DNA of 64,000 bases from JACQGZ01 sp036004665 (GCA_036004665.1 DASYRG010000018.1:1-64000); one strand, 5' to 3'. Shown: positions 40,402 to 49,275, counted from the stretch's first letter. Numbers and translations: made by a program. The notes: generated from the sequence alone by a model not told the origin.

Positions 40402-41219
40402 CGGCCCCCTCCCTCCCCACTGCCACGTCTGGGACTCAACTCCTCCACCGTCGCCGCCACCAACGCCTGCATCGTCGCCTGCCCGGCCACGCGGGCCACC
40501 GGCAGACCGAGCGCCACGACCGCTTCAGCGGTGACTGGCCCCAAGCAGATGATCCTGGGGCGCCGGGCCCGGAGGGACTCGACGCCGACAGTGGCTACGA
40601 GGTGGCGCGCGGCCGAGCCGCTGGCAAAGGTGACCGCGTCGATTGCCCCCTCCTCCAGAGCCCGCCGCACCCCGGGACCGTCGATCTCTTCGCGCACCAT
40701 GCGGTAGGCCGTCACAACCTCCACGCGCGCGCCGAGGGAGCGCAGACCCTCGACCAACGCGGACCGCCCCTCCGCGGCCCGCAAGAGCAGCACGCGATCA
40801 CCCGCGCGGATTTGTGGCGCCAGCGCTTGCAGCAGTCCTTCTGCGCGAAACTGGCCGTCCGGACGAGCGTCGACCTCGACCCCGGCCTCCCGCAGGGCCC
40901 GCGCCGTCCCCGGCCCGATGGCGGCTACTCGCACCGAGGCCACTAACCGGCCGGTCCGTCCCGACGCGTGCAGGCGATCCACTAACACGTTCACGCCGTT
41001 CGCGCTCGTAAGAACCAGCCAGGCGTAGTCGGCGAGATGGGCCAGCGCCTGATCGATGGGGGAGGGATCGTCGACGGGGACGAAGCGGACCGCGGCGGCG
41101 TCGATCACCGTAGCCCCAAGCGCCGCGAGAAGCTCATGGAGGTCCTCCCCCTGGCTGCCCCGCCGCGTCACAAGGATCCGACTTCCCGCCAGCGGCAGGA
41201 AGGGAGGGCGGCTCATCAT
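40398..41219 (-). CDS. hemD: Uroporphyrinogen-III synthase
   Basis: The 273-residue protein has the two-domain HemD pattern: LAGSRILVTRRGSQGEDLHELLAALGATVI, YAWLVLTSANGVNVLVDRL, VAAIGPGTARALREAGVEVD, and GAIDAVTFASGSAARHL, ICLGPVTAEAVVALGLPV. HemD sequences diverge widely; position between hemC and hemB makes the call firm. Starts with two Met codons in a row, either usable. It overlaps hemC by four bases. Confidence 0.92.
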   Translation of the reverse strand: MMSRPPFLPLAGSRILVTRRGSQGEDLHELLAALGATVIDAAAVRFVPVDDPSPIDQALAHLADYAWLVLTSANGVNVLVDRLHASGRTGRLVASVRVAAIGPGTARALREAGVEVDARPDGQFRAEGLLQALAPQIRAGDRVLLLRAAEGRSALVEGLRSLGARVEVVTAYRMVREEIDGPGVRRALEEGAIDAVTFASGSAARHLVATVGVESLRARRPRIICLGPVTAEAVVALGLPVARVAGQATMQALVAATVEELSPRRGSGEGGGR

Positions 41220-42121
41220 CTCCCTGTGCCGCTCGCCCGCGCCATCCCCGCAGCCTCGCTTGCCAGTCGCTCTCCTTCGTCTGCCTCCCCTGTCACCGCG
41301 ACACGAATGGGACGGCCGTCATAGACCATTCCCGTCAACGTCAGGCGCCCATTGCGCTGCTCCGCATAGGCGCCGACTGGGAGCCGGCAGCCTCCGCCGA
41401 CCCGATCGGCGAACAGCCGCTCCGTCTCGACGGCGGTACGGGTGGACGCGTCGTCCAGCCGTTCGATGATCTGCGCCACCCGATCGTCGTCCGCGCGGAT
41501 CTGGATGGCAAGGGCGCCCTGGCCCGGCGCTGGCACGAACCGCTCCGGCGGCAGCCACTCGGTGATCTCCCCTTCTCGCCCCAGCCGGATCAGGCCGGCC
41601 GCGGCCAGCACAAGGGCGTCGACTTGGCCCGCGGCGAGCTTGCGGAGCCGGGTGTCGACGTTCCCGCGGATGGGTTCCACCACCAGATCGGGCCGAGCCT
41701 CCCGCACGAGGACATCACGCCGGGCGCTGCCGGTCCCCACCCGTCCGCCCGCGGACAGGCCGCCCAGCGGGACGCCGTCGCGGCTGATCACAACATCTCG
41801 GGGATCGCCACGCGCCGGAACCGCCGCGATGCACAGGCCGGGCGTCTCCGTGGAGGGTAGATCTTTGAGGCTGTGCACTCCCAGGTCTACCTCTCCACGC
41901 AGCAGCGCCTCTTCGATCTCCTTCGTGAAGAGCCCCTTGACCGAGTCGGGGGGCGACGCGGTCTCGATAGGAATGCGGCCGACGAGCCGGTCGCCGCTGG
42001 TCGTGATGACCACCACCTCCAGCACCAGACCGGCGCCGAGCGCGCGCAGGGCCTCAGCAACGATCGCCGTCTGCACGCGGGCGAGCGCACTCCCCCGCGT
42101 GCCCAGGCGCAGCGGCCTCAC
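41216..42121 (-). CDS. hemC: Porphobilinogen deaminase
   Basis: The 301-residue protein has LRLGTRGSALARVQT, DLGVHSLKDLPS, RVGTGSARRDVLV, RGNVDTRLRKL and FVPAPGQGALAIQIR. Cys245 in VGGGCRLPVGAY holds the dipyrromethane cofactor. It polymerises four porphobilinogens to hydroxymethylbilane. It follows the regulator gene with a 4-base overlap. Confidence 0.96.
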   Translation of the reverse strand: MRPLRLGTRGSALARVQTAIVAEALRALGAGLVLEVVVITTSGDRLVGRIPIETASPPDSVKGLFTKEIEEALLRGEVDLGVHSLKDLPSTETPGLCIAAVPARGDPRDVVISRDGVPLGGLSAGGRVGTGSARRDVLVREARPDLVVEPIRGNVDTRLRKLAAGQVDALVLAAAGLIRLGREGEITEWLPPERFVPAPGQGALAIQIRADDDRVAQIIERLDDASTRTAVETERLFADRVGGGCRLPVGAYAEQRNGRLTLTGMVYDGRPIRVAVTGEADEGERLASEAAGMARASGTGR

Positions 42122-42729
42122 CGTTCGGTGCGCTCGAAGACTTCCATCATCTGCAGCATGACCTCGTTCAGGAAGTGATCGATCTGGCGGAGTGCGCGCA
42201 CCTGCTCCGGCAGCGGCAGGGAGAGGCGTGTCGTCACCGCACGGGTGGTCATTTCACGAAAGTACAGAAAGGCCCGCGCCGCCTCCGCCGGCCTGAGGCG
42301 CAGTGGAGCCAGGGCGGCGCCCAGCGCCCGCCCCGCATTTTCGCCCTCCCGCAGATACGCCGATGCCCGCGGCCCTTGGGAGAGGTAGCCCATCAAGGCA
42401 GCCATCAAGGCGCGGCAGGTCCGCCGCACCCGCTCCCGTCCGCGTTCCCCCAGCGCCGCATACCATCCCTCGCCCTCGAACGGGCGCCGGCGCGCGAGGG
42501 CGATCGACTCCCGCTGGATCAGGCGCGCGATCTGGGGCGGGCGGGGGGCGCGGCCCCGCTGTAAGAGGCCCTCCAGGTCTGTGCGGACGAAGCGGCGGTG
42601 ACCTCCAGGAGTGCGGAACGTTTTCACCCGGCCGGCGTCCGCCCAGAGCCGGAGGGTGGAGGCGTTGACCCCCAGGAGGCGGCTGGCCTCACCGAGGGCA
42701 ATCCAGTGGCGATCTGCCGTCACGGCCAT
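42118..42729 (-). CDS. MerR-like helix-turn-helix regulator heading the haem operon
   Basis: The 203-residue protein has an N-terminal winged-helix DNA-binding domain (YIALGEASRLLGVNASTLRLWADAGRVKTFRTPGGHRRF-like, here beginning ALGEASRLLG). A helical domain of about 130 residues follows (RRTCRALMAALMGYLSQ...FLNEVMLQMMEVFERTER), resembling RsbR-type or sensor helical bundles. No Cys-rich metal site is seen, so the signal is not obvious. As first gene of the operon and coupled to hemC, it probably controls haem genes, perhaps by haem or redox state. Confidence 0.75.
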   Translation of the reverse strand: MAVTADRHWIALGEASRLLGVNASTLRLWADAGRVKTFRTPGGHRRFVRTDLEGLLQRGRAPRPPQIARLIQRESIALARRRPFEGEGWYAALGERGRERVRRTCRALMAALMGYLSQGPRASAYLREGENAGRALGAALAPLRLRPAEAARAFLYFREMTTRAVTTRLSLPLPEQVRALRQIDHFLNEVMLQMMEVFERTER

Positions 42730-42752
42730 TCTTGGGTTATCTGAGGAATTCT

Positions 42753-43538
42753 ATGGAAACCTCTAGAAAGTCCTCTTTTGATTCGATCACACCAGGAGGA
42801 CAATTCACAGCGTCGAAGGTTCCCCGCGTGATTCCGATCGCCTGGCTGGCCACCGCCATCAGCACGGTCTTCGCTCTGACATTACTTGCGAAGTACGCAA
42901 ACCTCCGTCGGCCTGTCTACCTGATCTGGGCGCTCTCGCTCCTCTTCTTTGCCGTCGGGTCCGGGGCGGAGGCGGTAGCCCGGCTCGGCTCGTGGACCGA
43001 AAGCAGCGTGAAAGTCTACTACACCTTCGGGGCCGGGCTCACGGCCGGGTGGCTGGGGGCGGGAACGCTCATGCTCTCGTCGCCCAGGGCCGGGCGGATT
43101 GGGCTCGCGCTGGTCTTCCTCATCTCCCTGGTGATTGTCTGGCAGGTACTCGCTACCACTGTCGAGACGTCCCGGCTGGCCTCAGAAGGCTTCGAAGCGC
43201 TCGCTCGCCCGCCGCTGCTGCGCGTGCCGGTCGTGCTGATGAATATCGCCGGGACACTCGGCGTCCTCCTCCCCACCCTGCGCTCGGCATTCCGGGCCGT
43301 GCGGGCCAGCGAGCCCTGGGCCCGCACCGGGTCGCTTGCGATGATCGCTGCCGGAGTCTTTGTCATCGGCGGAGGACATAGCATCGCCGGAGGGCTCCGC
43401 CTGGCCCCCGCCGCCGCCATCTCCCTGGTCAGCGCGGTGGGAGTCACCCTGATGTTCGCCGGTTTCGTGCTGCCGGCGATCGATGCCTGGCTGGCCGCGC
43501 AAACGCCAGCGCCGCTCAGAGCAGCTTCGCCCCGTTGA
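42753..43538 (+). CDS. Seven-helix membrane protein of unknown function
   Basis: The 261-residue protein has about seven hydrophobic helices, starting with IPIAWLATAISTVFALTLLAKYANLRRP and VYLIWALSLLFFAVGSGAEAVARL. I recognise no catalytic motif. The start ATG 42753 has GAGG before it; a GTG at 42828 just before the first helix is an alternative. It is divergent from the haem regulator (24-base gap), and its 3' end overlaps the HD hydrolase gene by 23 bases. Confidence 0.6.
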   Translation: METSRKSSFDSITPGGQFTASKVPRVIPIAWLATAISTVFALTLLAKYANLRRPVYLIWALSLLFFAVGSGAEAVARLGSWTESSVKVYYTFGAGLTAGWLGAGTLMLSSPRAGRIGLALVFLISLVIVWQVLATTVETSRLASEGFEALARPPLLRVPVVLMNIAGTLGVLLPTLRSAFRAVRASEPWARTGSLAMIAAGVFVIGGGHSIAGGLRLAPAAAISLVSAVGVTLMFAGFVLPAIDAWLAAQTPAPLRAASPR

Positions 43539-44286
43539 TCTGCAGCTTGAAGGCGCAGCCGAGAAACTCGGCCGCCCGCCGGCACATCACCATGCGGGAG
43601 AGGAAGATCTCGAAGTACTCCATCACCTGGGAGAGCGAGGTGTCGATGGTCAGCTCGAGCGTGATCGTCTTGTTCTTCTCGTCCACGCGCAGAAAAGACT
43701 GTTCCACCGCGTAGTTCACCCGGTCGTGGATGTCGAAGGTGGTGGGATCGGGGTTGCGCACGCGGCTGCGGTGTACGTCGGATTTGTCCGAGAGGATCAC
43801 AGCCGCGCTGACCGGGCTGACCGGCTCGCCATGGGGCTCCTCATGGTTGCCGATCGCGCCCATGATGATGGCCTGCTCTAACGGATCCATTCCCAGGCTC
43901 GCCAGAACCCGTCCGGCCAGCACCGCCCCCGTATCCTCGTGATTGTGGCGGCCCACGAGGTTGCCGATGTCGTGCAGGTAGGCCGCGATCGCGGCGAGCT
44001 GCGCGTGCCGCTCCTCGAGGCCCAGCCGTTTGAGGATGTTGAAGGCGATGTTGGCGGTCAGGGTCGAGTGGCGGACCCCGTGCTCGGTGAACCCGATGGC
44101 ACCCGTGTACTCGTTGGCCTTCTCGACGAAGGCGACCACGTCGGGAAGCCTTTTTACGTCCTCCAGCGTGATCCGGGCGCCGACGGGTGGGGCGCTCTCG
44201 GCGGGAGGGGGCGCGACCGGGTGGGGCCGTCCGGGGTTCTCCGGGATCGAGGCGGGCGGTCCAGCCTTGCGATGCTCCTGGCTCAT
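43516..44286 (-). CDS. HD-domain phosphohydrolase
   Basis: The 256-residue protein has an HD metal site: HGVRHSTLTANIAF, then AAYLHDIGNLVGRHNHEDTGAVL and GAIGNHEEPHG. The first 35 residues are Pro/Ala-rich and low complexity. The fold suggests hydrolysis of a nucleotide or phosphoester, and HD proteins of this length can act on ppGpp-like or cyclic nucleotides; the substrate is unknown. It overlaps the glutamate dehydrogenase stop as ATGA. Confidence 0.78.
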   Translation of the reverse strand: MSQEHRKAGPPASIPENPGRPHPVAPPPAESAPPVGARITLEDVKRLPDVVAFVEKANEYTGAIGFTEHGVRHSTLTANIAFNILKRLGLEERHAQLAAIAAYLHDIGNLVGRHNHEDTGAVLAGRVLASLGMDPLEQAIIMGAIGNHEEPHGEPVSPVSAAVILSDKSDVHRSRVRNPDPTTFDIHDRVNYAVEQSFLRVDEKNKTITLELTIDTSLSQVMEYFEIFLSRMVMCRRAAEFLGCAFKLQINGAKLL

Positions 44287-45527
44287 CCGTACAGACCCCG
44301 GAGGCGGCGCGCTTCGGCGATGCGGCTCACCCCCATGGCGTAGGCGGCCGTGCGCATGTCCACCTCATGCTGGGTGGCGGCCTGGAGCACGTCGCCGAAG
44401 GCCTGTGTCATCTTTTCTTCCAACCGCTCGCGCACCTCCGCTTCCTTCCAGAAGTAGCCGTAGCGGTCCTGGACCCACTCGAAGTAGGAGACGACCACAC
44501 CCCCGGCATTGCAAAGGATGTCGGGGATGATGAAGATCCCGCGCTCCCTCAGAATCGCGTCCGCGTCCGGGGTGGTCGGCCCGTTGGCGCCCTCGGCGAT
44601 CAGGCGCGCCCGGATGCGGTCCGCGTTCTCTTCGGTGATCTGCTGTTCGAGGGCGGCGGGGACCAGGATGTCGCACTCCATCGTCAGGAGGTCCGCGTTG
44701 CTGATGGACGAGGTCCCGGGCAGCCCCACGACGCTGCCCGTGGCGGTGAGGTGCCGGATCACGGCCTGGGGGTCTAGCCCCTTGGGATTGGTGATGCCGC
44801 CTCGCACGTCGCTGACGGCGACGATGCGCGCTCCCGCCTCATGGAGCAACCGGGCGGCGTGGCTCCCCACGTTGCCGTAGCCCTGGATGGCCACGCGGGC
44901 GCCCTCCAACGGCATGCCGAACACCCGCAGCGCCGCCTGCACCGTGTACATCAGCCCGCGGGCGGTGGCTTCCTCTCGTCCGCGCGAGCCGCCGAGTGGC
45001 ACCGGCTTCCCCGTCACCGTGCCGGGCTCGACGTAGCCCCGCTTCATGCTGATCGTGTCCATCACCCAGGCCATGACTTGGGGATGGGTGCCGACGTCGG
45101 GGGCGGGGATGTCGCGGTCGGGGCCGATGATGTCAAAAATCTCTGCGACGTAGCGGCGGGTCAGGCGCTCCAATTCGCGCATGGAGAGCCGGCCCGGATC
45201 GACCGCGACGCCGCCTTTGGCTCCGCCGAACGGGATGTCCACGACCGCGCACTTCACCGACATCCAGGCCGCCAGCGCCTTCACCTCCTCGAGGGTCACC
45301 GCCGGATGATAGCGGATACCGCCCTTGGCCGGACCGCGGATGGTGTCGTACTGCACGCGGTAGCCGGTGAACACCTCTACCTGCCCGGCATCCATCTCGA
45401 TGGGAATGCTCACGATGATGGAGCGTTTGGGCGCCCGCAGCGGCCCCAGGGTGGACTCGTCGTAGTGGAGCAGCGCTCCCACCCGGTCCACCATCTCCAG
45501 GTAGCTCTCAAAGGGACTCTCGGACAT
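44283..45527 (-). CDS. gdhA: Glu/Leu/Phe/Val-type glutamate dehydrogenase
   Basis: The 414-residue protein has GYRVQYDTIRGPAKGGIRYHP, DIPFGGAKGGVAVDP (catalytic Lys), the GPDRDIPAPDVGT region and the NAD-binding motif RVAIQGYGNVGSHAARLL. GSRGREEATARG marks the family. It interconverts glutamate and 2-oxoglutarate plus ammonia. It lies directly after yajC (adjacent stop/start) and before the HD gene. Confidence 0.95.
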   Translation of the reverse strand: MSESPFESYLEMVDRVGALLHYDESTLGPLRAPKRSIIVSIPIEMDAGQVEVFTGYRVQYDTIRGPAKGGIRYHPAVTLEEVKALAAWMSVKCAVVDIPFGGAKGGVAVDPGRLSMRELERLTRRYVAEIFDIIGPDRDIPAPDVGTHPQVMAWVMDTISMKRGYVEPGTVTGKPVPLGGSRGREEATARGLMYTVQAALRVFGMPLEGARVAIQGYGNVGSHAARLLHEAGARIVAVSDVRGGITNPKGLDPQAVIRHLTATGSVVGLPGTSSISNADLLTMECDILVPAALEQQITEENADRIRARLIAEGANGPTTPDADAILRERGIFIIPDILCNAGGVVVSYFEWVQDRYGYFWKEAEVRERLEEKMTQAFGDVLQAATQHEVDMRTAAYAMGVSRIAEARRLRGLYG

Positions 45528-45808
45528 CAGGCCGGCTTGCTCTGCCGTCCCCGCACGTGTTGCACCGCTCCCCGATCCGACTTCACCTTGACGTTGGGCG
45601 CGAGTTCCAGCGTGAGGGTATCCTCCTTGACGTCTAAGATCGTTGCGTGGAGGCCGCCGACGGTGATGATGCGATCTCCCTCCCGTAACTTACCCAACAT
45701 CTCCCTCCGCCGCCGCATCTGCGTCGCCTGGGGACGCCAGATGAGGAAGTACAAAACGACGAGGAATACCAGCAGGGGGATGAGGGTCGTGTACTGCTGT
45801 TGCTGCAT
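45527..45808 (-). CDS. yajC: Preprotein translocase subunit YajC
   Basis: The 93-residue protein has one N-terminal membrane helix (TTLIPLLVFLVVLYFLIWRPQ) followed by the YajC signature RPQATQMRRRREMLGKLREGDRIITVGGLHATI and a beta-rich domain. YajC associates with SecDF at the Sec translocon. It is separated from secD/secF, which are not in the window. Its last base abuts the glutamate dehydrogenase start. Confidence 0.93.
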   Translation of the reverse strand: MQQQQYTTLIPLLVFLVVLYFLIWRPQATQMRRRREMLGKLREGDRIITVGGLHATILDVKEDTLTLELAPNVKVKSDRGAVQHVRGRQSKPA

Positions 45809-45899
45809 GAGGAGATCTCCTCTCGCGCACCCGAATCGGCCCTATGTGTTTCGTCGGGCATGTGGGCCCCCCTCCACACCTCGCCATGGATGCTCTCGA

Positions 45900-45976
45900 A
45901 GAAAGCCCGAGGCCCGCCTCCGACACAACTGTGATCCCGTTGTTCGGTTGGGGAGGAGGCGGGCCTCGGGCTTTCT
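45900..45976. repeat. Palindromic element A (22-bp perfect arms)
   Basis: Bases 45900-45921 pair perfectly with 45955-45976. The enclosed 33 bases, read on the minus strand (TCCCCAACCGAACAACGGGA...), match the core of elements B and C at 55.8-56.0 kb in the AACCGAAC.AC.GGAT part. It lies between the divergent yajC and the gene at 46020, and its right arm reaches the -10 region of the latter. Confidence 0.85.
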
Positions 45977-45984
45977 GAAGGGCG

Positions 45985-45993
45985 TGCTACAAT
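45985..45993 (+). promoter_or_regulatory. Extended -10 promoter for the gene at 46020
   Basis: TGCTACAAT on the plus strand is an extended -10 element about 27 bases before the ATG. No -35 box is recognisable; that position is taken by the arm of palindromic element A, which could therefore affect transcription. Confidence 0.45.
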
Positions 45994-46019
45994 GACGCCG
46001 GCACTTGGGGAGGAGCGCC

Positions 46020-46490
46020 ATGGCCGAAGGCGAGGGCGAACTCAGCCGGGAAGAGAAAATTGCCGCGGCGCGTGCCCGTGTGGAAGCGCTAAAGGCGCAG
46101 CGCGCCGCGACCGGAGGACCCGCTGCGCCCGGTGGAGCTCCTGGCGCGGCGATGGAGATGCCAATCTCAGCGGCCAATGTGGCGGGCCGCCCCATGGACC
46201 GGACGGCTGAGGATCGGAAGGTCCAAGCCTTCGGCACGATCAACCAGGCCGTGGACATCGTCGCCGCCCCCGAGGACAGCGAGAACATGAAGAAGCTGCT
46301 GGTCGGCATCAGCGGCTACCAGAACCCCCTCCGTCGTGGGGCGTTCCAGGTGGACTATCGGTACTACGCGGAGGCCCGCCGCCGGCTCGAGGCGGCAGGA
46401 TATCAGGTGGAGGAGAAAGACATCCTGGACCGCTCTCTGCGCAATTGGTCGCCGCAGACACGCGGTTGGACCAGGGTGGAGTCCTCGTAA
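46020..46490 (+). CDS. Hypothetical soluble protein
   Basis: The 156-residue protein has a charged helical N-terminus (SREEKIAAARARVEALKAQRAA), a Pro/Gly/Ala linker (about 33-55), and a compact second half (FGTINQAVDIVAAPEDSENMKKLLVGISGYQNPLRR...YRYYAEARRRLEAAGYQVEEKDILDRSLRNW). I recognise no family. The start ATG 46020 has GGGGAGGAG upstream. It stands alone between minus-strand genes. Confidence 0.6.
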   Translation: MAEGEGELSREEKIAAARARVEALKAQRAATGGPAAPGGAPGAAMEMPISAANVAGRPMDRTAEDRKVQAFGTINQAVDIVAAPEDSENMKKLLVGISGYQNPLRRGAFQVDYRYYAEARRRLEAAGYQVEEKDILDRSLRNWSPQTRGWTRVESS

Positions 46491-46530
46491 GCGCTCACCA
46501 CGGTCACCAACCGCGCCGTCCCCGCTCGCT

Positions 46531-47679
46531 TCACCTCGTTTCCAGCTGGATGCCCTGGTAGTAGAAGCGCAGGATCTCCGAGTACCCGCGGCCCGCCGCC
46601 GCCTGCCCCCAGGCGCCCCACTGGCTCATCCCCACCCCATGCCCCGACCCACGCCCGCGAAACTCCACGGCCGCCGCGCCGTTGTCCCCGACCACGCGCG
46701 CCGCAAAGAGCGTGCTGCGCAGCAGGGAGACGCCGAGGATCTGCCGCAACTCGGTGCCGCGCATCTCCACGACGCCGGCGCCCCCGGTGATCCGCACCGT
46801 GAGGACCCGCCCTGACGGACTGGTCGAGGAGATCTTGATCCCCGACACCCCCGCGATCGGACGCCCCGCCCGGGCCAGCCTGGCCTCCAGCGTGTCCAGA
46901 TCGATGCGGCTGAGCCATTCCCGCGCGGGACCGTCGGCTCCGTAGGGGTCTGCGACGCCGCGCAGGTACGCATAGGGCTGGCCCCAGACGTACTCGCTGG
47001 ACTCCGTCACCCCGCCTGAGTCGGAGTGATAGGCGGCGAAGATGGGGCGGGCGGCATAGGTCATGATCACCCCGCGCGTCGCCTCCACAGCGGCGGTCGT
47101 TCGGGGATCCTCGGCGTTGATCCCCGCGTAGACCTGGGACTCGGTCGTGGCCCGCAGGTCGTAGCCTTCAGCGGCAAAGCGCCCTGCCGACTGGACCGCC
47201 AGCGTGCGCGCCGCCACCGCCTGCGCCTTCAGCGCCTCGGGGGGCCAGCGGGGATCCACCTCCATCTTGAGGACCCCGTACAGGTACTCCTCCAGGTCGA
47301 TCTCGTTGATGACCGTAAGCCGGCCCAGGGGTGTCCGGCGGAGCTCGATCAGCCCGCGATAGCGGCGAGCACCGACCTGCAGCCACCCGGACGCGGGTCG
47401 AAGCCGCACGATGGTCCCGAAATGATTCGCCCCGCCATCGATCCCCGGCGGCGACGGGCGGAACTCGTAGGCGCCCGCCGGAAGGGGCGTCACCGTCTGG
47501 CCGGCGACGTCACCGGCCTCAATGACGCCGTCGGAGCTAAGGGCGACCGCGTCCTGATTGAGGAGGATACCGACGCGCACGACGTGATTCGTGGAGCCGC
47601 GCGCCGCCATCGGCGGCGCCAGCGTCGGGGCGAGTGCCGCCAGCGCGCCGCAGAGCAGGAGGAAGAAATGGCGTCGCAT
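46531..47679 (-). CDS. SpoIID/LytB-domain protein
   Basis: The 382-residue protein has a signal peptide (FFLLLCGALAALAPTLA) and the SpoIID domain: NEIDLEEYLYGVLKMEVDPRWPPEALKAQAVAARTLA (catalytic Glu), then QVYAGINAEDPRTTAAVEATRG, AYHSDSGGVTESSEYVWG and GRGSGHGVGMSQWGAWGQA. SpoIID is a lytic transglycosylase for stripped glycan strands. Outside spore formers this domain appears in wall-remodelling proteins. Its presence alone does not prove sporulation. Confidence 0.85.
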   Translation of the reverse strand: MRRHFFLLLCGALAALAPTLAPPMAARGSTNHVVRVGILLNQDAVALSSDGVIEAGDVAGQTVTPLPAGAYEFRPSPPGIDGGANHFGTIVRLRPASGWLQVGARRYRGLIELRRTPLGRLTVINEIDLEEYLYGVLKMEVDPRWPPEALKAQAVAARTLAVQSAGRFAAEGYDLRATTESQVYAGINAEDPRTTAAVEATRGVIMTYAARPIFAAYHSDSGGVTESSEYVWGQPYAYLRGVADPYGADGPAREWLSRIDLDTLEARLARAGRPIAGVSGIKISSTSPSGRVLTVRITGGAGVVEMRGTELRQILGVSLLRSTLFAARVVGDNGAAAVEFRGRGSGHGVGMSQWGAWGQAAAGRGYSEILRFYYQGIQLETR

Positions 47680-47687
47680 GGGAGGAG

Positions 47688-47897
47688 CTAGCGTCGGCGG
47701 AAGAAGAGCGAGAGCACCAGTGTCAAGATCACGCTCAGCGCCAAGCTCGTCACGATGGGGATGTAGACGGTCACGCCGTCCCGCCGGATCAGAATGTCGC
47801 CGGGCAGCCTCCACCCACGGCCTATGAGGCTAAGGAGCAGTCCCGCAACGACGAAGACGATGCCAAAGAGAATGAGGAGGCGGCCGCCTTCTACCAC
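47688..47897 (-). CDS. DUF2905 small membrane protein
   Basis: The 69-residue protein has two hydrophobic helices with GRLPGDI-like sequence between (GWRLPGDILIRRDGVTVYIPIVTSLALSVILTLVLSLFF), characteristic of DUF2905, often found beside ruvB. Start is GTG 47897, overlapping the ruvB stop by seven bases. Function unknown. Confidence 0.82.
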   Translation of the reverse strand: MVEGGRLLILFGIVFVVAGLLLSLIGRGWRLPGDILIRRDGVTVYIPIVTSLALSVILTLVLSLFFRRR

Positions 47898-48910
47898 AAC
47901 TGCTCCTGGCCGCGCTCCGGTAGGGCGGCCTTCAGGTGGTCGTATGCTGCAGCCGTGGCTTTCCGTCCGCCGGGAGTGCGCGAGAGGAAGCCCCGCTTCA
48001 GCAGGAAGGGCTCCACGACCTCCTCCAAGGTCTGCGCCTCTTCGTTCAACGTGGCGGCCAGCGCCTCGATGCCAACCGGCCCTCCCCCGTACACTTCCAC
48101 CAGCGCGCGCAGCAGCGTCCGGTCCAGGGTATCCAACCCGGCAGCGTCGACTCCCTCGAACTCGCAGGCCTCGCGCGCCACCTCGCCGGTGATGCGCCCG
48201 TCGGCCCGAACTTGCGCGAAATCGCGCACCCGCCGCAACAGCCGGTTGGCGATGCGCGGGGTCCCCCGCGCGCGGCGCCCAATCTCGAGGGCGCCGTCCT
48301 CGGTGACCGGCACCTCTAGGATGGCGGCCGAGCGCAGGACGACGCGCCGGAGGTCTTCCACCGGGAAGAAGTCCAGGTGGTGGACGATCCCGAAGCGCTC
48401 GCGCAAGGGGGAACTGAGCAGACCTGCCCGTGTGGTCGCGCCGATCAACGTGAAGGGCTTCAGTTGGTAGCGCAGCGTGCGGGCGTGCACGCCCTTGTCG
48501 ATGACGAAGTTGACCGTGAAGTCCTCCATCGCCGGATAGAGCAGTTCCTCTACGGCGCGGGGCAGGCGATGGATCTCGTCGATGAAGAGCACGTCGCCCC
48601 CCTCCACGTTGGTCAGGATCCCCATCAGATCCCCACCGCGCTCCAGGGCCGGCCCGGAGGTGGAGACGAAGTTGGCGCCCATCTCGTTGGCCACCACCCC
48701 GGCCACGGTCGTCTTCCCCAGGCCCGGGGGCCCGTGCAAGAGGATGTGATCCACCGGCTCGCCGCGCTCCTTTGCGGCCTGGAGGCTGATGCGCAGCCCT
48801 GCGAAGACCTTGCCCTGCCCGATGCACTCATCCAGCCGCTGTGGCCGCAGGCTGCGAATGAAATGTTCCTCCTCGGGCGTGGTCTGGGGGACGATGCGTT
48901 CGCGACTCAT
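47891..48910 (-). CDS. ruvB: Holliday junction branch migration ATPase RuvB
   Basis: The protein (339 residues) has Walker A HGPPGLGKTT, Walker B LFIDEIHRLPRAVEE, sensor 1 (GATTRAGLLSSPLRERFG) and arginine RARGTPRIANRLLRRVRDFA. It drives branch migration with RuvA. The start ATG 48910 follows GGAG by eight bases; a GTG at 48919 is possible. It is separated from ruvA by a rearranged stretch (48944-49923), although the two are usually adjacent. Confidence 0.95.
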   Translation of the reverse strand: MSRERIVPQTTPEEEHFIRSLRPQRLDECIGQGKVFAGLRISLQAAKERGEPVDHILLHGPPGLGKTTVAGVVANEMGANFVSTSGPALERGGDLMGILTNVEGGDVLFIDEIHRLPRAVEELLYPAMEDFTVNFVIDKGVHARTLRYQLKPFTLIGATTRAGLLSSPLRERFGIVHHLDFFPVEDLRRVVLRSAAILEVPVTEDGALEIGRRARGTPRIANRLLRRVRDFAQVRADGRITGEVAREACEFEGVDAAGLDTLDRTLLRALVEVYGGGPVGIEALAATLNEEAQTLEEVVEPFLLKRGFLSRTPGGRKATAAAYDHLKAALPERGQEQLW

Positions 48911-48943
48911 CTGGGTCACTCCGTGGGGAAATCCAGCTCCTCT

Positions 48944-49111
48944 TCAGGGATCCCTTGCTGCACCCCGTGCGCTCACCGACCCGTTCTTGCCGCCATAGTC
49001 CAGCGGCTGCCCGTCGGATGAGATTTGGGCCTTGTACACGTCGCAAGCGTTGATGAGCCGAGGGTCGTCGAGCCCCTCGACGATGATGATCCCTCTGTAG
49101 CTTCCGGTCAC
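48944..49111 (-). CDS. Small hypothetical protein between ruvB and the ruvB/ruvA chimera
   Basis: A 55-residue frame (MTGSYRGIIIVEGLDDPRLINACDVYKA...) starts at GTG 49111 after the strong site GGAGGAGG and overlaps the previous small frame as GTGA. It has no recognisable family. It is balanced in composition, and the coupling to the preceding frame supports translation, but it may be a relic. Confidence 0.45.
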   Translation of the reverse strand: MTGSYRGIIIVEGLDDPRLINACDVYKAQISSDGQPLDYGGKNGSVSARGAARDP

Positions 49112-49275
49112 GTGCGCGCCTCCTCCACCATCCGGCGCGCCTTGGCGATGCGGGGCGTCCCCCGGGCACGCCGGGCGATCTCGATCATCCGGTCCTCGAT
49201 GACGGACACGTCCAGGATCGCGGATAGAGGATTCCTCTTCGAGGGTGGTCTCAGGATGATGCGTTGGCGGCTCAT
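49108..49275 (-). pseudogene. ruvB/ruvA-derived chimeric fragment
   Basis: The 55-residue frame starts MSRQRIILRPPSK, whose DNA aligns with the start of ruvB (MSRERIVPQTTPEEE) apart from a small shift. It then jumps to ILDVSVIEDRMIEIARRARGTPRIA, matching the ruvB segment ILEVPVTEDGALEIGRRARGTPRIA about 220 residues further on. It ends KARRMVEEART, matching EARRMVEEAM near the end of ruvA; about 24 bases there (near 49118-49142) are identical to ruvA DNA. This looks like the scar of a duplication with internal deletion. Confidence 0.75.

Noticed and set aside
46531..47679. Evidence for sporulation from a SpoIID-like protein
   Set aside because: SpoIID domains occur in many non-sporulating bacteria, and no other sporulation gene is in the window.
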